This document shows positions 1-6,245 of a stretch of 8,478 bases of DNA, in pieces; position 1 is the stretch's first letter; each line of letters begins with the position of its first letter. The notes under the pieces were generated by a model. It saw nothing but the letters and a program-made list of their open reading frames with translations, was not told the DNA's origin and searched no databases. Where the stretch lies: the NCBI GenBank assembly GCA_020853655.1, contig JADYYL010000468.1:1-8478 (forward strand), read 5' to 3'. The translations under genes were made by a program, and so were the position numbers. The stretch comes from Deltaproteobacteria bacterium (GTDB taxonomy: Bacteria > Bdellovibrionota_C > UBA2361 > SZUA-149 > JADYYL01).

Positions 1-96
1 CGCGTTCTGCGTGATTGTGAGGGAAATATCACTCGCGCCGCCAAGAGCCTCGGGATTCACCGACAGGCGCTCCAGAGAAAGCTCCGCTCCCGCTAA
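1..96 (+). CDS. Fis-type response regulator, C-terminal end only (RegA/PrrA/ActR-like)
   Basis: The first 31 codons of the window read in frame from base 1 to a TAA stop at 94-96. The peptide contains GNITRAAKSLGIHRQALQRK, a Fis-family helix-turn-helix. The pattern 'AA..LG.HR..LQRKL' right at the C-terminus is typical of short two-component response regulators of the RegA/PrrA/ActR type, which act as cytoplasmic DNA-binding transcription regulators. The receiver domain, with its phosphorylated Asp, lies upstream of the window and cannot be checked. An NtrC-type activator also ends in a Fis helix and cannot be fully excluded, but the HRxxLQRKL form fits the RegA group better. A partner histidine kinase would be expected upstream, outside the window. 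Confidence 0.75.
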   Translation, partial: RVLRDCEGNITRAAKSLGIHRQALQRKLRSR

Positions 97-108
97 CGAG
101 GGAGCAGC

Positions 109-128
109 AAACGCCCTCCAAGGCGTTT
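109..128 (+). terminator. Possible terminator hairpin after the regulator gene
   Basis: A 7-bp perfect stem, aaacgcc/ggcgttt, with a 6-base loop (ctccaa) starts 13 bases after the regulator stop codon. The following bases (aaagaa) are not a T-run, so a classical intrinsic terminator is not fully supported on the plus strand. A second, smaller stem (gctccc/gggagc, 86-105) spans the stop codon itself. The rest of 97-249 shows no gene. Confidence 0.3.
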
Positions 129-187
129 AAAGAACGCTCTGATACTTCATCGAAGTTCTCCTCGATCTCGTGCAACATTTCGTTGCG

Positions 188-215
188 TTGAATGCGCGCG
201 CCGGCCGGTGCTAAT
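188..215 (+). promoter_or_regulatory. Possible sigma-70-like promoter for the lipoprotein/barrel pair
   Basis: TTGAAT (188-193) and GCTAAT (210-215) are separated by 16 bases. Each matches the -35 and -10 consensus at four of six positions. It lies about 35-45 bases before the lipoprotein start in an otherwise empty gap. Such matches arise by chance, so this is a weak call. Confidence 0.25.
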
Positions 216-249
216 GCATCACTCGTCAACTCAGCATTTCACGGAATGA

Positions 250-813
250 ATGGGGCCTATGAAATCGATCTACCGTCCGTTGTCTCTCCTTCTGCTTTCA
301 TCGCTCGCTGCTTGTGGCGGCGGTTCTTCGTCGGATTCAGATGATGGGATGCTCATCACCGGAACCCTCAGCCAGGGAGCAACTGCCGCGGGACATTCGC
401 TGATGTTGAAGCACGACGCGGGCGAGCACATCGACGAAGTCTCGATCTGCGCGCTCGGCGAGTGCTCGACCACTGACAGCGAAGGGCAGTGGGGATTTGT
501 TGCCTCACCTGTATTCAAGGGAGGGCTCGTCGAGTTCTCTGTGAACGGACACGGTATCGCGACAACGTCGGTCGTCGACGTGCCAACCGACTCGCGTGAG
601 GTGTCGATCGCGTTCGTGCACAGCGCTGGGATCGTCACCGCCGAGAGCATGACGGCCGACGGCGCGGAAGTACATATCCACGAGGATGGCGAGGTTCACG
701 TCCATACCGAAGGAGCGGAAGCTGAGGTGGATTCTGACGGGACGGTCGCTGCAGAGAGTGACGGCGCGGAAGTGCACGTCCACGAAGATGGAGAGGTTCA
801 CATCCACGAATGA
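250..813 (+). CDS. Lipoprotein with histidine-rich C-terminal repeats
   Basis: I recognise no named family. The N-terminus is a lipoprotein signal: a charged start, a leucine-rich core and the lipobox LAAC with the lipidated Cys at residue 22, then a Gly/Ser-rich linker. Residues ~36-125 look like a small beta-sandwich (carboxypeptidase-regulatory-like; low certainty) with a Cys67/Cys72 pair. Residues 137-186 hold two copies of a 16-residue acidic/His repeat. They give four His-x-His motifs at 142-144, 150-152, 176-178 and 184-186, suited to binding Zn, Cu or Ni. No Asp follows the Cys at +2, so outer-membrane sorting is plausible. A second ATG at 259 gives a more usual signal start (MKSIYRP), and neither start has a strong ribosome site. 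The stop overlaps the next gene's ATG, which implies translational coupling to the beta-barrel. A role in metal binding or sensing is inferred from composition only. Confidence 0.8.
   Translation: MGPMKSIYRPLSLLLLSSLAACGGGSSSDSDDGMLITGTLSQGATAAGHSLMLKHDAGEHIDEVSICALGECSTTDSEGQWGFVASPVFKGGLVEFSVNGHGIATTSVVDVPTDSREVSIAFVHSAGIVTAESMTADGAEVHIHEDGEVHVHTEGAEAEVDSDGTVAAESDGAEVHVHEDGEVHIHE
658..807 (+). repeat. Two-copy 48-bp direct repeat encoding the His-x-His units
   Basis: Copies lie at 658-705 and 760-807, 102 bases (34 codons) apart. They encode DGAEVHIHEDGEVHVH and DGAEVHVHEDGEVHIH. By eye there are seven base differences: five are synonymous and two swap Ile and Val, so every His, Asp and Glu is kept. 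The spacer between the copies (TEGAEAEVDSDGTVAAES) is acidic and lacks His. The pattern fits an internal duplication held by selection for the metal-binding residues. Confidence 0.85.
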
Positions 814-1763
814 GAATTCTTGCCGCAGCGCTTCCGTGTCTTTTCGCTACTTCCGTCGCTTGGGCGTGCGATCCGTGCGCGCTCTATTCAGCGACGAGGA
901 TCAGCGGCCATACGGAGGGAAATTTCACGCTCTCGGTCAACGAGCAGTACACGAACTTCGATCGCGTTTCCGCCAGAGAGAACGAATCCATTCAGGACGG
1001 AGAGGCCGCGCGGGAGTACAGCACGACGATGCTCTCGCTTGGCTACGACTTGGCCGATAGTGCCGGCGTTCAACTGTCCTTGCCGATCATCGCCCGGCGA
1101 TTTGACGAATACACCACCTACCGCGCGAGTTCCGAATCCGAAACCGGGATTGGCGATGCGACGCTTGCGGCGAGCTATACTCCGATCTCCAAAAAATCGG
1201 TCGACGAAGCCTGGATCGTTGGGGTGTTCGGTGGCGTGAAGTTTCCCACGGGAGATTCGGGATCGCTTGAAGAAGCGGAGCCTCAACCGACGATCGCAAG
1301 ACATCACCCCGTCGGAGGGGGCTCATCCGGCCGCGCCCTCTCGCTCGGCAGCGGGTCTTTCGACTTTCCTCTTGGGATGTTTGCTCTCACCCGACTGAAC
1401 CGCGCATTCGTACTCGCGAATGTCCAGTACACGATCCGAACCCAGGGGGACTTTGATTACGAGTTCGCCGACGACCTGGTCTGGTCCGCAGGTCCCGGCG
1501 CATACGTCCTTCTCCACGATGATTACACCGTGGCGTTACGCGCGGTCTTGGGCGGCGAGGCAAAAGGCCGCGATCAACACAACGGCGCTCTCGTCGACGG
1601 ATCGGCGATCACGGAGACCTATCTCGGGCCCGAAGTCATCTTTACGGTCGGACCGCTCAGCGGAGAGTTGGGCGTAGACTTTCGCGTCACCGACGAAGAT
1701 GGTGATGCCCTCGTCGTACCGGACTTCCGAGTGCGCGCTGGTCTGAGCTATCGATTCGGCTAG
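810..1763 (+). CDS. Outer-membrane beta-barrel protein with N-terminal CDPC motif
   Basis: This 317-residue protein starts with a Sec signal peptide (MRILAAALPCLFATSVAWA), after which the mature end would begin with CDPCALYSA. The rest is alternating short beta strands with aromatic ends. Examples are GNFTLSVNEQYTNF, a GIGDATLAASY turn typical of outer-membrane channels, GVFGGVKFPTGDSG, and a final strand ending LSYRFG. Together these resemble the porin-like 'transporter' barrels related to the phenol-degradation MetA group (PF13557-like), though substrate cannot be read from sequence. AWAC is not a good lipobox because Trp sits next to Cys, so the CxxC pair more likely forms a disulfide or binds metal. 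The ATG overlaps the lipoprotein stop as ATGA, and a GGAGAGG sits about 13 bases upstream, so translation is probably coupled. The TAG stop touches the first arm of a downstream inverted repeat. Confidence 0.8.
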   Translation: MRILAAALPCLFATSVAWACDPCALYSATRISGHTEGNFTLSVNEQYTNFDRVSARENESIQDGEAAREYSTTMLSLGYDLADSAGVQLSLPIIARRFDEYTTYRASSESETGIGDATLAASYTPISKKSVDEAWIVGVFGGVKFPTGDSGSLEEAEPQPTIARHHPVGGGSSGRALSLGSGSFDFPLGMFALTRLNRAFVLANVQYTIRTQGDFDYEFADDLVWSAGPGAYVLLHDDYTVALRAVLGGEAKGRDQHNGALVDGSAITETYLGPEVIFTVGPLSGELGVDFRVTDEDGDALVVPDFRVRAGLSYRFG

Positions 1764-1807
1764 TGCTCTGACTAGTAAGTAATAATAGGTTAACTTGTCA
1801 GAGCACT
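1762..1807. repeat. 11-bp perfect inverted repeat touching the barrel stop codon
   Basis: The arms agtgctctgac (1762-1772) and gtcagagcact (1797-1807) are perfect reverse complements. They are separated by a 24-base AT-rich loop (1773-1796) that contains aagt/actt and gttaac. The first arm includes the last two bases of the TAG stop. There is no T-run after the second arm, so it is not a textbook terminator. It may be a small repeat element, or part of a bidirectional terminator with the next hairpin. Confidence 0.75.
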
Positions 1808-1822
1808 CGTTCTTATCTGTTG

Positions 1823-1911
1823 GCTGCTTTGAACTCAGTAATGGGCGTTTCTCACAGATTCCCGCTTCGCGGGAAATCCATAAAAAACGCCCATTACTGA
1901 GTTGTCGCAGC
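1823..1911. repeat. Nested hairpin: 19-bp inverted repeat enclosing a second stem
   Basis: The arms aactcagtaatgggcgttt (1832-1850) and its exact reverse complement (1885-1903) form a 19-bp perfect stem. Outside it, gctgc (1823-1827) and gcagc (1907-1911) can add 5 bp across a small internal loop. Inside, ttcccgc/gcgggaa (1859-1865 and 1869-1875) forms a 7-bp stem with a TTC loop. The inner stem resembles the widespread ATTCCC...GGGAAT class of bacterial repeats (for example the neisserial dRS3 type). The structure lies between two convergent genes, 24 bases before the glycosidase's last codon. A bidirectional transcription block or a palindromic, MITE-like insertion are both possible. I see no convincing target-site duplication. 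Confidence 0.8.
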
Positions 1912-1934
1912 ACGAGCGCCTTCCACAGCGGCGA

Positions 1935-2939
1935 TCATTTCCCCTTGAGCGAGACGAGGTGTCGGTAGAGGTCCGACTCGCTGCGACGAAGATTCTTATT
2001 GAGTATTGCGTAGCTGTTCGTCTCAGAGGTGTCCTCTGTAAACGAGTAGTAGTACATCCGCGCGATGCCGGGCACCCGCTGCCGCAAGAATGGCCACAAT
2101 CGTCGGACATAGTTCAGTTGTCGACTCGCGCCCTTCTCTCCACTTTCCGTCATCCAGATCGGGATTCCGACCGTTTGCAGAAACTGGTCGATCCCACCCA
2201 GGAGCAAGCGCTCGAGCTGAACCCCGTAGTAGTGCACCGCCCAAACATCGAAGAATGCCGTTGCACCGAGTTCCAGGAGGTCGCGATTGTAATTGTAGGC
2301 GGCCGGGAAGTTCTGGTTGATCGCGGTCGTCGCCGCCATGACGAGTGACCGAGTCGGTGCGACCTCATCGCGAACGTTGTCCGCAAGAGCACCGAGTTCG
2401 ACATACGCGGCCGGACTGAGAACCCCGAGTACCGTATTGTGCGGATTATTCTCGTCGTTTGGCTCGTTCCATAACTGCCAGGCGCTCAAGCGACGATTCG
2501 CGCCGTAGCGCTCAAGCACCTTTCGCCACCACTTCTCCACAAACGTCGATCGAGCGCTGCCGCCGATCCAGTTCGACTCGTTCGACATCCACGACGGAAG
2601 TCCCGCGACGACGACCAGCGCAGTACATCCACGAGGAATGTTTCGAGCGATGTCGTCATAAAAGGAAAAGTCTATCGGAGCACTCGGCGTTGGCTGCACC
2701 TGATCGTTCCACTGAAACAACACGCGGAGATGGCGAACACCAAGAGTGCCGCATGCCGTTCGGAGCTGCGAGCGAACTGTTCCGTATCGTGGATCGTTGA
2801 CGAAAGCGTTCAATCCGAATCGTGCCATATCGACCGATCGGCGCGGAAGCACGTTGATGGAGTTCGATTGCGCCGACGACGAGGCGATCGGCAGAATCGA
2901 CAGCACAAGCGCGAGTAGAGCGAAGCGGAGATTCATCAT
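1935..2939 (-). CDS. Secreted clan GH-A glycoside hydrolase (GH39/GH5-like)
   Basis: The product is 334 residues from the ATG at 2939. It begins with a Sec signal peptide (MMNLRFALLALVLSILPIAS, cleavage near SSAQ), so it acts in the periplasm or outside. The rest reads as a TIM-barrel retaining glycosidase of clan GH-A. LRVLFQWND follows an early strand. WQLWNEPN carries the acid/base Glu159, and IWMTESGEKG carries the nucleophile Glu265 on a later strand. AVHYYGV and YYYSF are typical barrel-edge strands. Spacing of about 106 residues between the two Glu fits GH39 and PslG-like exopolysaccharide hydrolases; GH5 and others of the clan remain possible and the substrate is unknown. The frame opens further to a GTG at 2999, but that would place 20 residues before the signal peptide. 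The upstream gap (2940-3135) shows no clear promoter. The convergent end faces the nested hairpin. Confidence 0.8.
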   Translation of the reverse strand: MMNLRFALLALVLSILPIASSSAQSNSINVLPRRSVDMARFGLNAFVNDPRYGTVRSQLRTACGTLGVRHLRVLFQWNDQVQPTPSAPIDFSFYDDIARNIPRGCTALVVVAGLPSWMSNESNWIGGSARSTFVEKWWRKVLERYGANRRLSAWQLWNEPNDENNPHNTVLGVLSPAAYVELGALADNVRDEVAPTRSLVMAATTAINQNFPAAYNYNRDLLELGATAFFDVWAVHYYGVQLERLLLGGIDQFLQTVGIPIWMTESGEKGASRQLNYVRRLWPFLRQRVPGIARMYYYSFTEDTSETNSYAILNKNLRRSESDLYRHLVSLKGK

Positions 2940-3107
2940 AAAGATTTCGGCACCGATGCGTGAGATCTTGAGATACGGAGGAATCCGGGCTCCGCGCACA
3001 TTGAGCGAAGCGACTGTCCTTTAGGATGCCGAGAACTCGATCCGGGGATCGCTCCTCCCCACAATTCCAGGGATCGCGCAGAGAGCATCCCTCCCGGCCC
3101 GTCACAA

Positions 3108-3126
3108 TCCGCCAGCGAAGGGCGGA
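3108..3126 (-). terminator. Weak candidate terminator after the SLOG/membrane gene
   Basis: On the minus strand, tccgcc/ggcgga forms a 6-bp GC-rich stem with a 7-base loop, beginning 9 bases after the TAG stop of the upstream gene. It is followed by ttgtga, which is only partly T-rich. The rest of the 196-base gap (2940-3135) holds short palindromes (cgatcc/ggatcg at 3038-3051; agggat/atccct at 3069-3092) and no gene I can support. Confidence 0.3.
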
Positions 3127-3135
3127 ACGAACCTG

Positions 3136-4893
3136 CTAGTGGTGCGGGACCTCGAGAGGCCGCTCCCGATGCGTAATCAGCCAATCACCGTTCTCCGCCA
3201 GCGCTTCCTGCCCGAGGCGGAAAATTTCGCCCTGCGCCTCGGCGAGCTGACCGACCGCAATTCGCTTCTCAATATCCGTGCACCCCTGTTCGAAAAGTCG
3301 CTCCATCCGCTCATACTGTCGGGAATGCTCCCGCGCTGCCGTTTTCTCACCGTAGTTGTGAAAGAGCGCTGCAAGAACCGCGCTCATGATGACATACAGA
3401 ATGGCGATGTGGTGTCCGAGAGAGTGATCGTCAAGCAGTGTGCCGATCCATTCGATGTGGCTCAGTCGACCGTGCACTGGCTCACTTCCGACTACTCCGA
3501 CAAACGCCGCAACAGCGAGCCCACTCCAGAACAACGCAAGGGAAGCCGTGTGGAGCCGGTGGTACCGGCGATGCTCACTCTTCGCGCGAAGCTTAAAATA
3601 GCGAAGTTGCTCACGTGCCCACCCTTCCAGTACGGAGATCAGCGACTCACGGGAGAGCGGTCGGGGAGAGCGGCCTGCCATGAGGCGCGCGGTCTGGCAC
3701 GCTCGCCGAATCCAGAAGAGTTCCGTTCTCTGCTTGCCAATATAGTACTTCGATACCGGATATTCGATCCCAGCCATCTGCCAGAATCGCTGCACGCGGA
3801 GTCCCTCCGCGAGAGCTCGGTAATCCTGGAAACGATCTTGAAGATGGAGACGCTTGCAGCGCTGATAGATCAGAAAGGCAAGCGCCATCAACGAGGGATA
3901 CAAGAGCAGCCCAAGATACTTCGCCCCCTCGCCGCGGAGGGCGACGAAAACATGCTCCCCGGCATCCACCGCGAATGCGGCTAACGCAACGAACAGCGAG
4001 AGGAGGGTGAATATTCGAAAGGTGCGACCGCGATACGCGACCGCGAGGCGGTCCGCGCGCTGAAAGAGATCGCCGAGGACGTCGCTTGGAGATGGTGGTG
4101 TATCGGCGACCCGACTTTCCGAATTGAACGCATTGAGCGGCTCAAGGAGACGATGGAAATAGGCCATCGCCTCCTCGTCGGTGTGATACTCAGACATCTC
4201 CGGGAACAGCCATCTCCCCTGCACTTCACCCGCATCGGCGTCTTGTCGCGGGGTGATGACATGGTAGACCGGACTCACAATCAGAGGATCGAGCTGCGAG
4301 CCTGGCGCAACTGGTTCGTCGTTTGATTGTCCGAGCACAAATGAAACGACATCACGGGTTCCGCCCTTCCCCCGACTTTCTCCGCCGTCCCACAACGCGA
4401 TCACGACGTCACAATTTCGCGAGAGAAATTTTGCCAGGTTCATGAATGCATCATCGGGCGTTGGCGCAGGATCCGGAATCGCAAATGTTACGACGCCATC
4501 CAGGCGACACAGTGACACGAACTCATCACGGCTTGCCTCCGACTGAAAACTGTCGAGATACTCGTTGATCGGCATGGGCAGTGGCACGAGAACCTGCCCA
4601 CCGAGTTCTGGGTCCAGTGCGATCTGCGCGACGAGACGATCGGCTCCCTCTGCCAAAGCGCTGACCAAGAGAATCGGGGTCTCAGGATACCGACGTCGGT
4701 AATCGAGGAGGACGGATCGGATCAGCTGAGCTGTCTGCGGCAGGGCGCTGGGCGCCATATCGCGATGGCCGGTCACGCCGATGACAATAGGAACGCGTCC
4801 GTCAAAGCGGAGGCGCCGATCCTGAAAAGCGAGACTTCTTCCCGTCGACGTTGCCGGCTTAGTTCCGGCCTCTCCGCTGCGTCCGACTGGCAT
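3136..4893 (-). CDS. SLOG-like Rossmann domain fused to four membrane helices (SLATT-like)
   Basis: The product is 585 residues from the chosen ATG. Residues ~34-220 look like a SLOG/DprA-type Rossmann domain, a fold that binds nucleotides and NAD-derived signals. The first strand and loop are VPIVIGVTGHRD (~35-45), then LLVSALAEGADRLVA (~75-89), VLVPLPMPINEYLDSF (~101-116) and CDVVIALWDG (~161-170). Membrane helices follow at ~294-311, ~326-343, ~452-469 and ~495-512. Between the pairs sits a helical stretch with DYRALAEGLRVQRFWQMAGI, which resembles SLATT-type 2TM domains known to accompany SLOG and nucleotide-signal systems. The C-terminus (~515-585) is a charged, probably coiled helical tail. 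The start overlaps the upstream TIR gene by 35 bases, so the two are probably co-translated. A sensor/effector that acts on the membrane when the SLOG domain binds a signal is inferred. Start at 4905 is possible but has a poorer ribosome site. Confidence 0.75.
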   Translation of the reverse strand: MPVGRSGEAGTKPATSTGRSLAFQDRRLRFDGRVPIVIGVTGHRDMAPSALPQTAQLIRSVLLDYRRRYPETPILLVSALAEGADRLVAQIALDPELGGQVLVPLPMPINEYLDSFQSEASRDEFVSLCRLDGVVTFAIPDPAPTPDDAFMNLAKFLSRNCDVVIALWDGGESRGKGGTRDVVSFVLGQSNDEPVAPGSQLDPLIVSPVYHVITPRQDADAGEVQGRWLFPEMSEYHTDEEAMAYFHRLLEPLNAFNSESRVADTPPSPSDVLGDLFQRADRLAVAYRGRTFRIFTLLSLFVALAAFAVDAGEHVFVALRGEGAKYLGLLLYPSLMALAFLIYQRCKRLHLQDRFQDYRALAEGLRVQRFWQMAGIEYPVSKYYIGKQRTELFWIRRACQTARLMAGRSPRPLSRESLISVLEGWAREQLRYFKLRAKSEHRRYHRLHTASLALFWSGLAVAAFVGVVGSEPVHGRLSHIEWIGTLLDDHSLGHHIAILYVIMSAVLAALFHNYGEKTAAREHSRQYERMERLFEQGCTDIEKRIAVGQLAEAQGEIFRLGQEALAENGDWLITHRERPLEVPHH

Positions 4894-6082
4894 GCATCCC
4901 TCCATCCTGCTCCGTGCGTTTCCAAACGATGGGACCCGTCGGCGTCACCACGCTAATCGTGTCATCATCGATGACATCGTAGTCACCGGTGTAGGTGACA
5001 CCGCCGTCCGTCATCGACGCATACTTTTGATCTCGCGCGCGGATCTTTCCGTACAGCGTGAGCTCGGCGGCAAAACGATACGTTCCGTCTCGACCGACCT
5101 CGAAACTCATACGCCACTGCTTCCCGTCGAACGTCGGGTCGTAACTCCAGACCTGTGTCCCGTCAGATTCGGTTCGAACGAGCTTCCACACCGTTTTCCC
5201 AGCATGTGCGGAGATCTCCTGCATGACGTTTGAGCCGGGGGCGCTTGCAAACGCGATCTGACTCCACAGCTCATTCGGGACGAGAGACGTAATCTCCGCG
5301 GTTTGAGCGTTCTGGGCTTTCCAGGAGATCATGCGTTCCGCGCCCGACTCTGTTCTCATGAAATACTGCGTGTTCTTCGAGAAAAGCGTGCCGTTCTCGT
5401 GCAATGAAATCGACTGCACGAATGTGCCATCGGGCTGGTTCGACTGTGTGACCTGAGCGCCGGAAAGAGGCATCCGGGTGTTCCAGGTACCAACGAAGAT
5501 GGACTCGACCGGCGCCGGAGTTCGAAAGAGGAGATAAAAGACGACCAGCGCACACATGATGATCATTCCGATCACGCGCCGATCACGAGCCCAGTGTGGG
5601 AGCGGGACCGAGAATGTCTGGCGTGGACGCGGGACAGGAGTCGGAGCAACGAGTTGCTGAGACTGAGGCAGACTCTTCGTCGGATCGAGGATCGCGCGAA
5701 CCGTCGAGATCAAATAGTCGATATGTTTCTCGAGCGGCGGTGACATCGCATCGAGCCAGTGCGGAGTACTGATGAAGTACTCAAGTGACTTTGATGGCAT
5801 GACATCTTCGATACGGAACGGCACTATCGCGATACGCTTATTCACGGCGCGCTCGACTTCGCGAATGATCTGCGTACTCTGGTTAGCGTGATCAGAGAAG
5901 ATCAGCACCATGACCTTGCTTCGCTCGATGGCCTTGACGATCGACTCGCTCCATTCAGCGCCCGGTCGAATGTCGCGCGGAGCAATCCAGCAGCGAAGCT
6001 CAGATTCCTCAAGCCGGGCACACACCGCGTCTGCGACGGTCTTGTCCTTTGAGGAGTGGCTGAGAAATACGTCGTGCGCCAT
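4859..6082 (-). CDS. TIR-domain membrane protein with extracytoplasmic C-terminal domain
   Basis: The product has 407 residues. Residues 1-132 are a bacterial TIR domain (TIR_2 type): DVFLSHSSKDK at 4-14, CWIAPRDIRPGAEW at 31-44, VMVLIFSDHANQST at 57-70, REVERAV at 74-80 and IVPFRIEDV at 86-94. Glu75 sits where NAD-cleaving TIR enzymes place the catalytic Glu; Glu77 is the alternative. A Pro-rich linker (~140-165) and RDRR lead to one membrane helix (~170-186), so the TIR domain should face the cytoplasm. The remaining ~210 residues lie outside the inner membrane. They start VGTWNTR and later hold MSFEVGRDGTYRF and TGDYDVIDDDTISV, which looks like two lipocalin-like beta modules (tentative). 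The gene overlaps the downstream SLOG/membrane gene. The start has a weak ribosome site. A role in defence or stress signalling through NAD chemistry is inferred; a scaffold role is also possible. Confidence 0.85.
   Translation of the reverse strand: MAHDVFLSHSSKDKTVADAVCARLEESELRCWIAPRDIRPGAEWSESIVKAIERSKVMVLIFSDHANQSTQIIREVERAVNKRIAIVPFRIEDVMPSKSLEYFISTPHWLDAMSPPLEKHIDYLISTVRAILDPTKSLPQSQQLVAPTPVPRPRQTFSVPLPHWARDRRVIGMIIMCALVVFYLLFRTPAPVESIFVGTWNTRMPLSGAQVTQSNQPDGTFVQSISLHENGTLFSKNTQYFMRTESGAERMISWKAQNAQTAEITSLVPNELWSQIAFASAPGSNVMQEISAHAGKTVWKLVRTESDGTQVWSYDPTFDGKQWRMSFEVGRDGTYRFAAELTLYGKIRARDQKYASMTDGGVTYTGDYDVIDDDTISVVTPTGPIVWKRTEQDGGMHASRTQRRGRN
4898..4903 (-). promoter_or_regulatory. 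Ribosome binding site deciding the SLOG gene start
   Basis: On the minus strand GGAGGG lies 4 bases before the ATG at 4893, which is a strong Shine-Dalgarno match (GGAGG with a 5-base spacer). The alternative ATG at 4905 has only GGAG with a 4-base spacer. The site lies inside the end of the TIR coding region, so ribosomes finishing TIR translation pass over it. Confidence 0.6.
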
Positions 6083-6245
6083 AGACTTCGTCGGGACTCT
6101 CTGTGGAGAGGAGAGGGAATAAGCCGCGTCGTCAGCCGTTCGGCGACGTTGAGTGATTCACAATACGTGAGAGCGCAAGACGTCACGCGGCACGGTCAAC
6201 GAGGAAAATGCCATACTCGACGGCCGGGGCGCAAACGACCTGAGG

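Noticed and set aside
29..229. 66-codon minus-strand frame in the gap before the lipoprotein
   Set aside because: It runs into the regulator's coding end on the other strand, has no clear ribosome site and no recognisable motif. A small gene cannot be fully excluded, but there is no support.
2937..2999. GTG start extending the glycosidase by 20 residues
   Set aside because: The extension puts a charged stretch before a good signal peptide, whose natural start is the ATG at 2939 (or the adjacent one at 2936).
3038..3051. Palindrome cgatcc-gg-ggatcg in the gap before the glycosidase
   Set aside because: Only 6 bp with a 2-base centre; no partner site or promoter nearby to make it a convincing operator.
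2656..3105. 149-codon minus-strand frame covering the glycosidase upstream region
   Set aside because: It overlaps the glycosidase signal peptide in another frame and shows no domain or composition typical of a real protein.
3139..3984. 281-codon open frame on the plus strand
   Set aside because: It lies entirely opposite the SLOG/membrane gene, has no recognisable motif and an Arg/Glu/Leu-rich random-looking composition. It is a shadow of the opposite strand.
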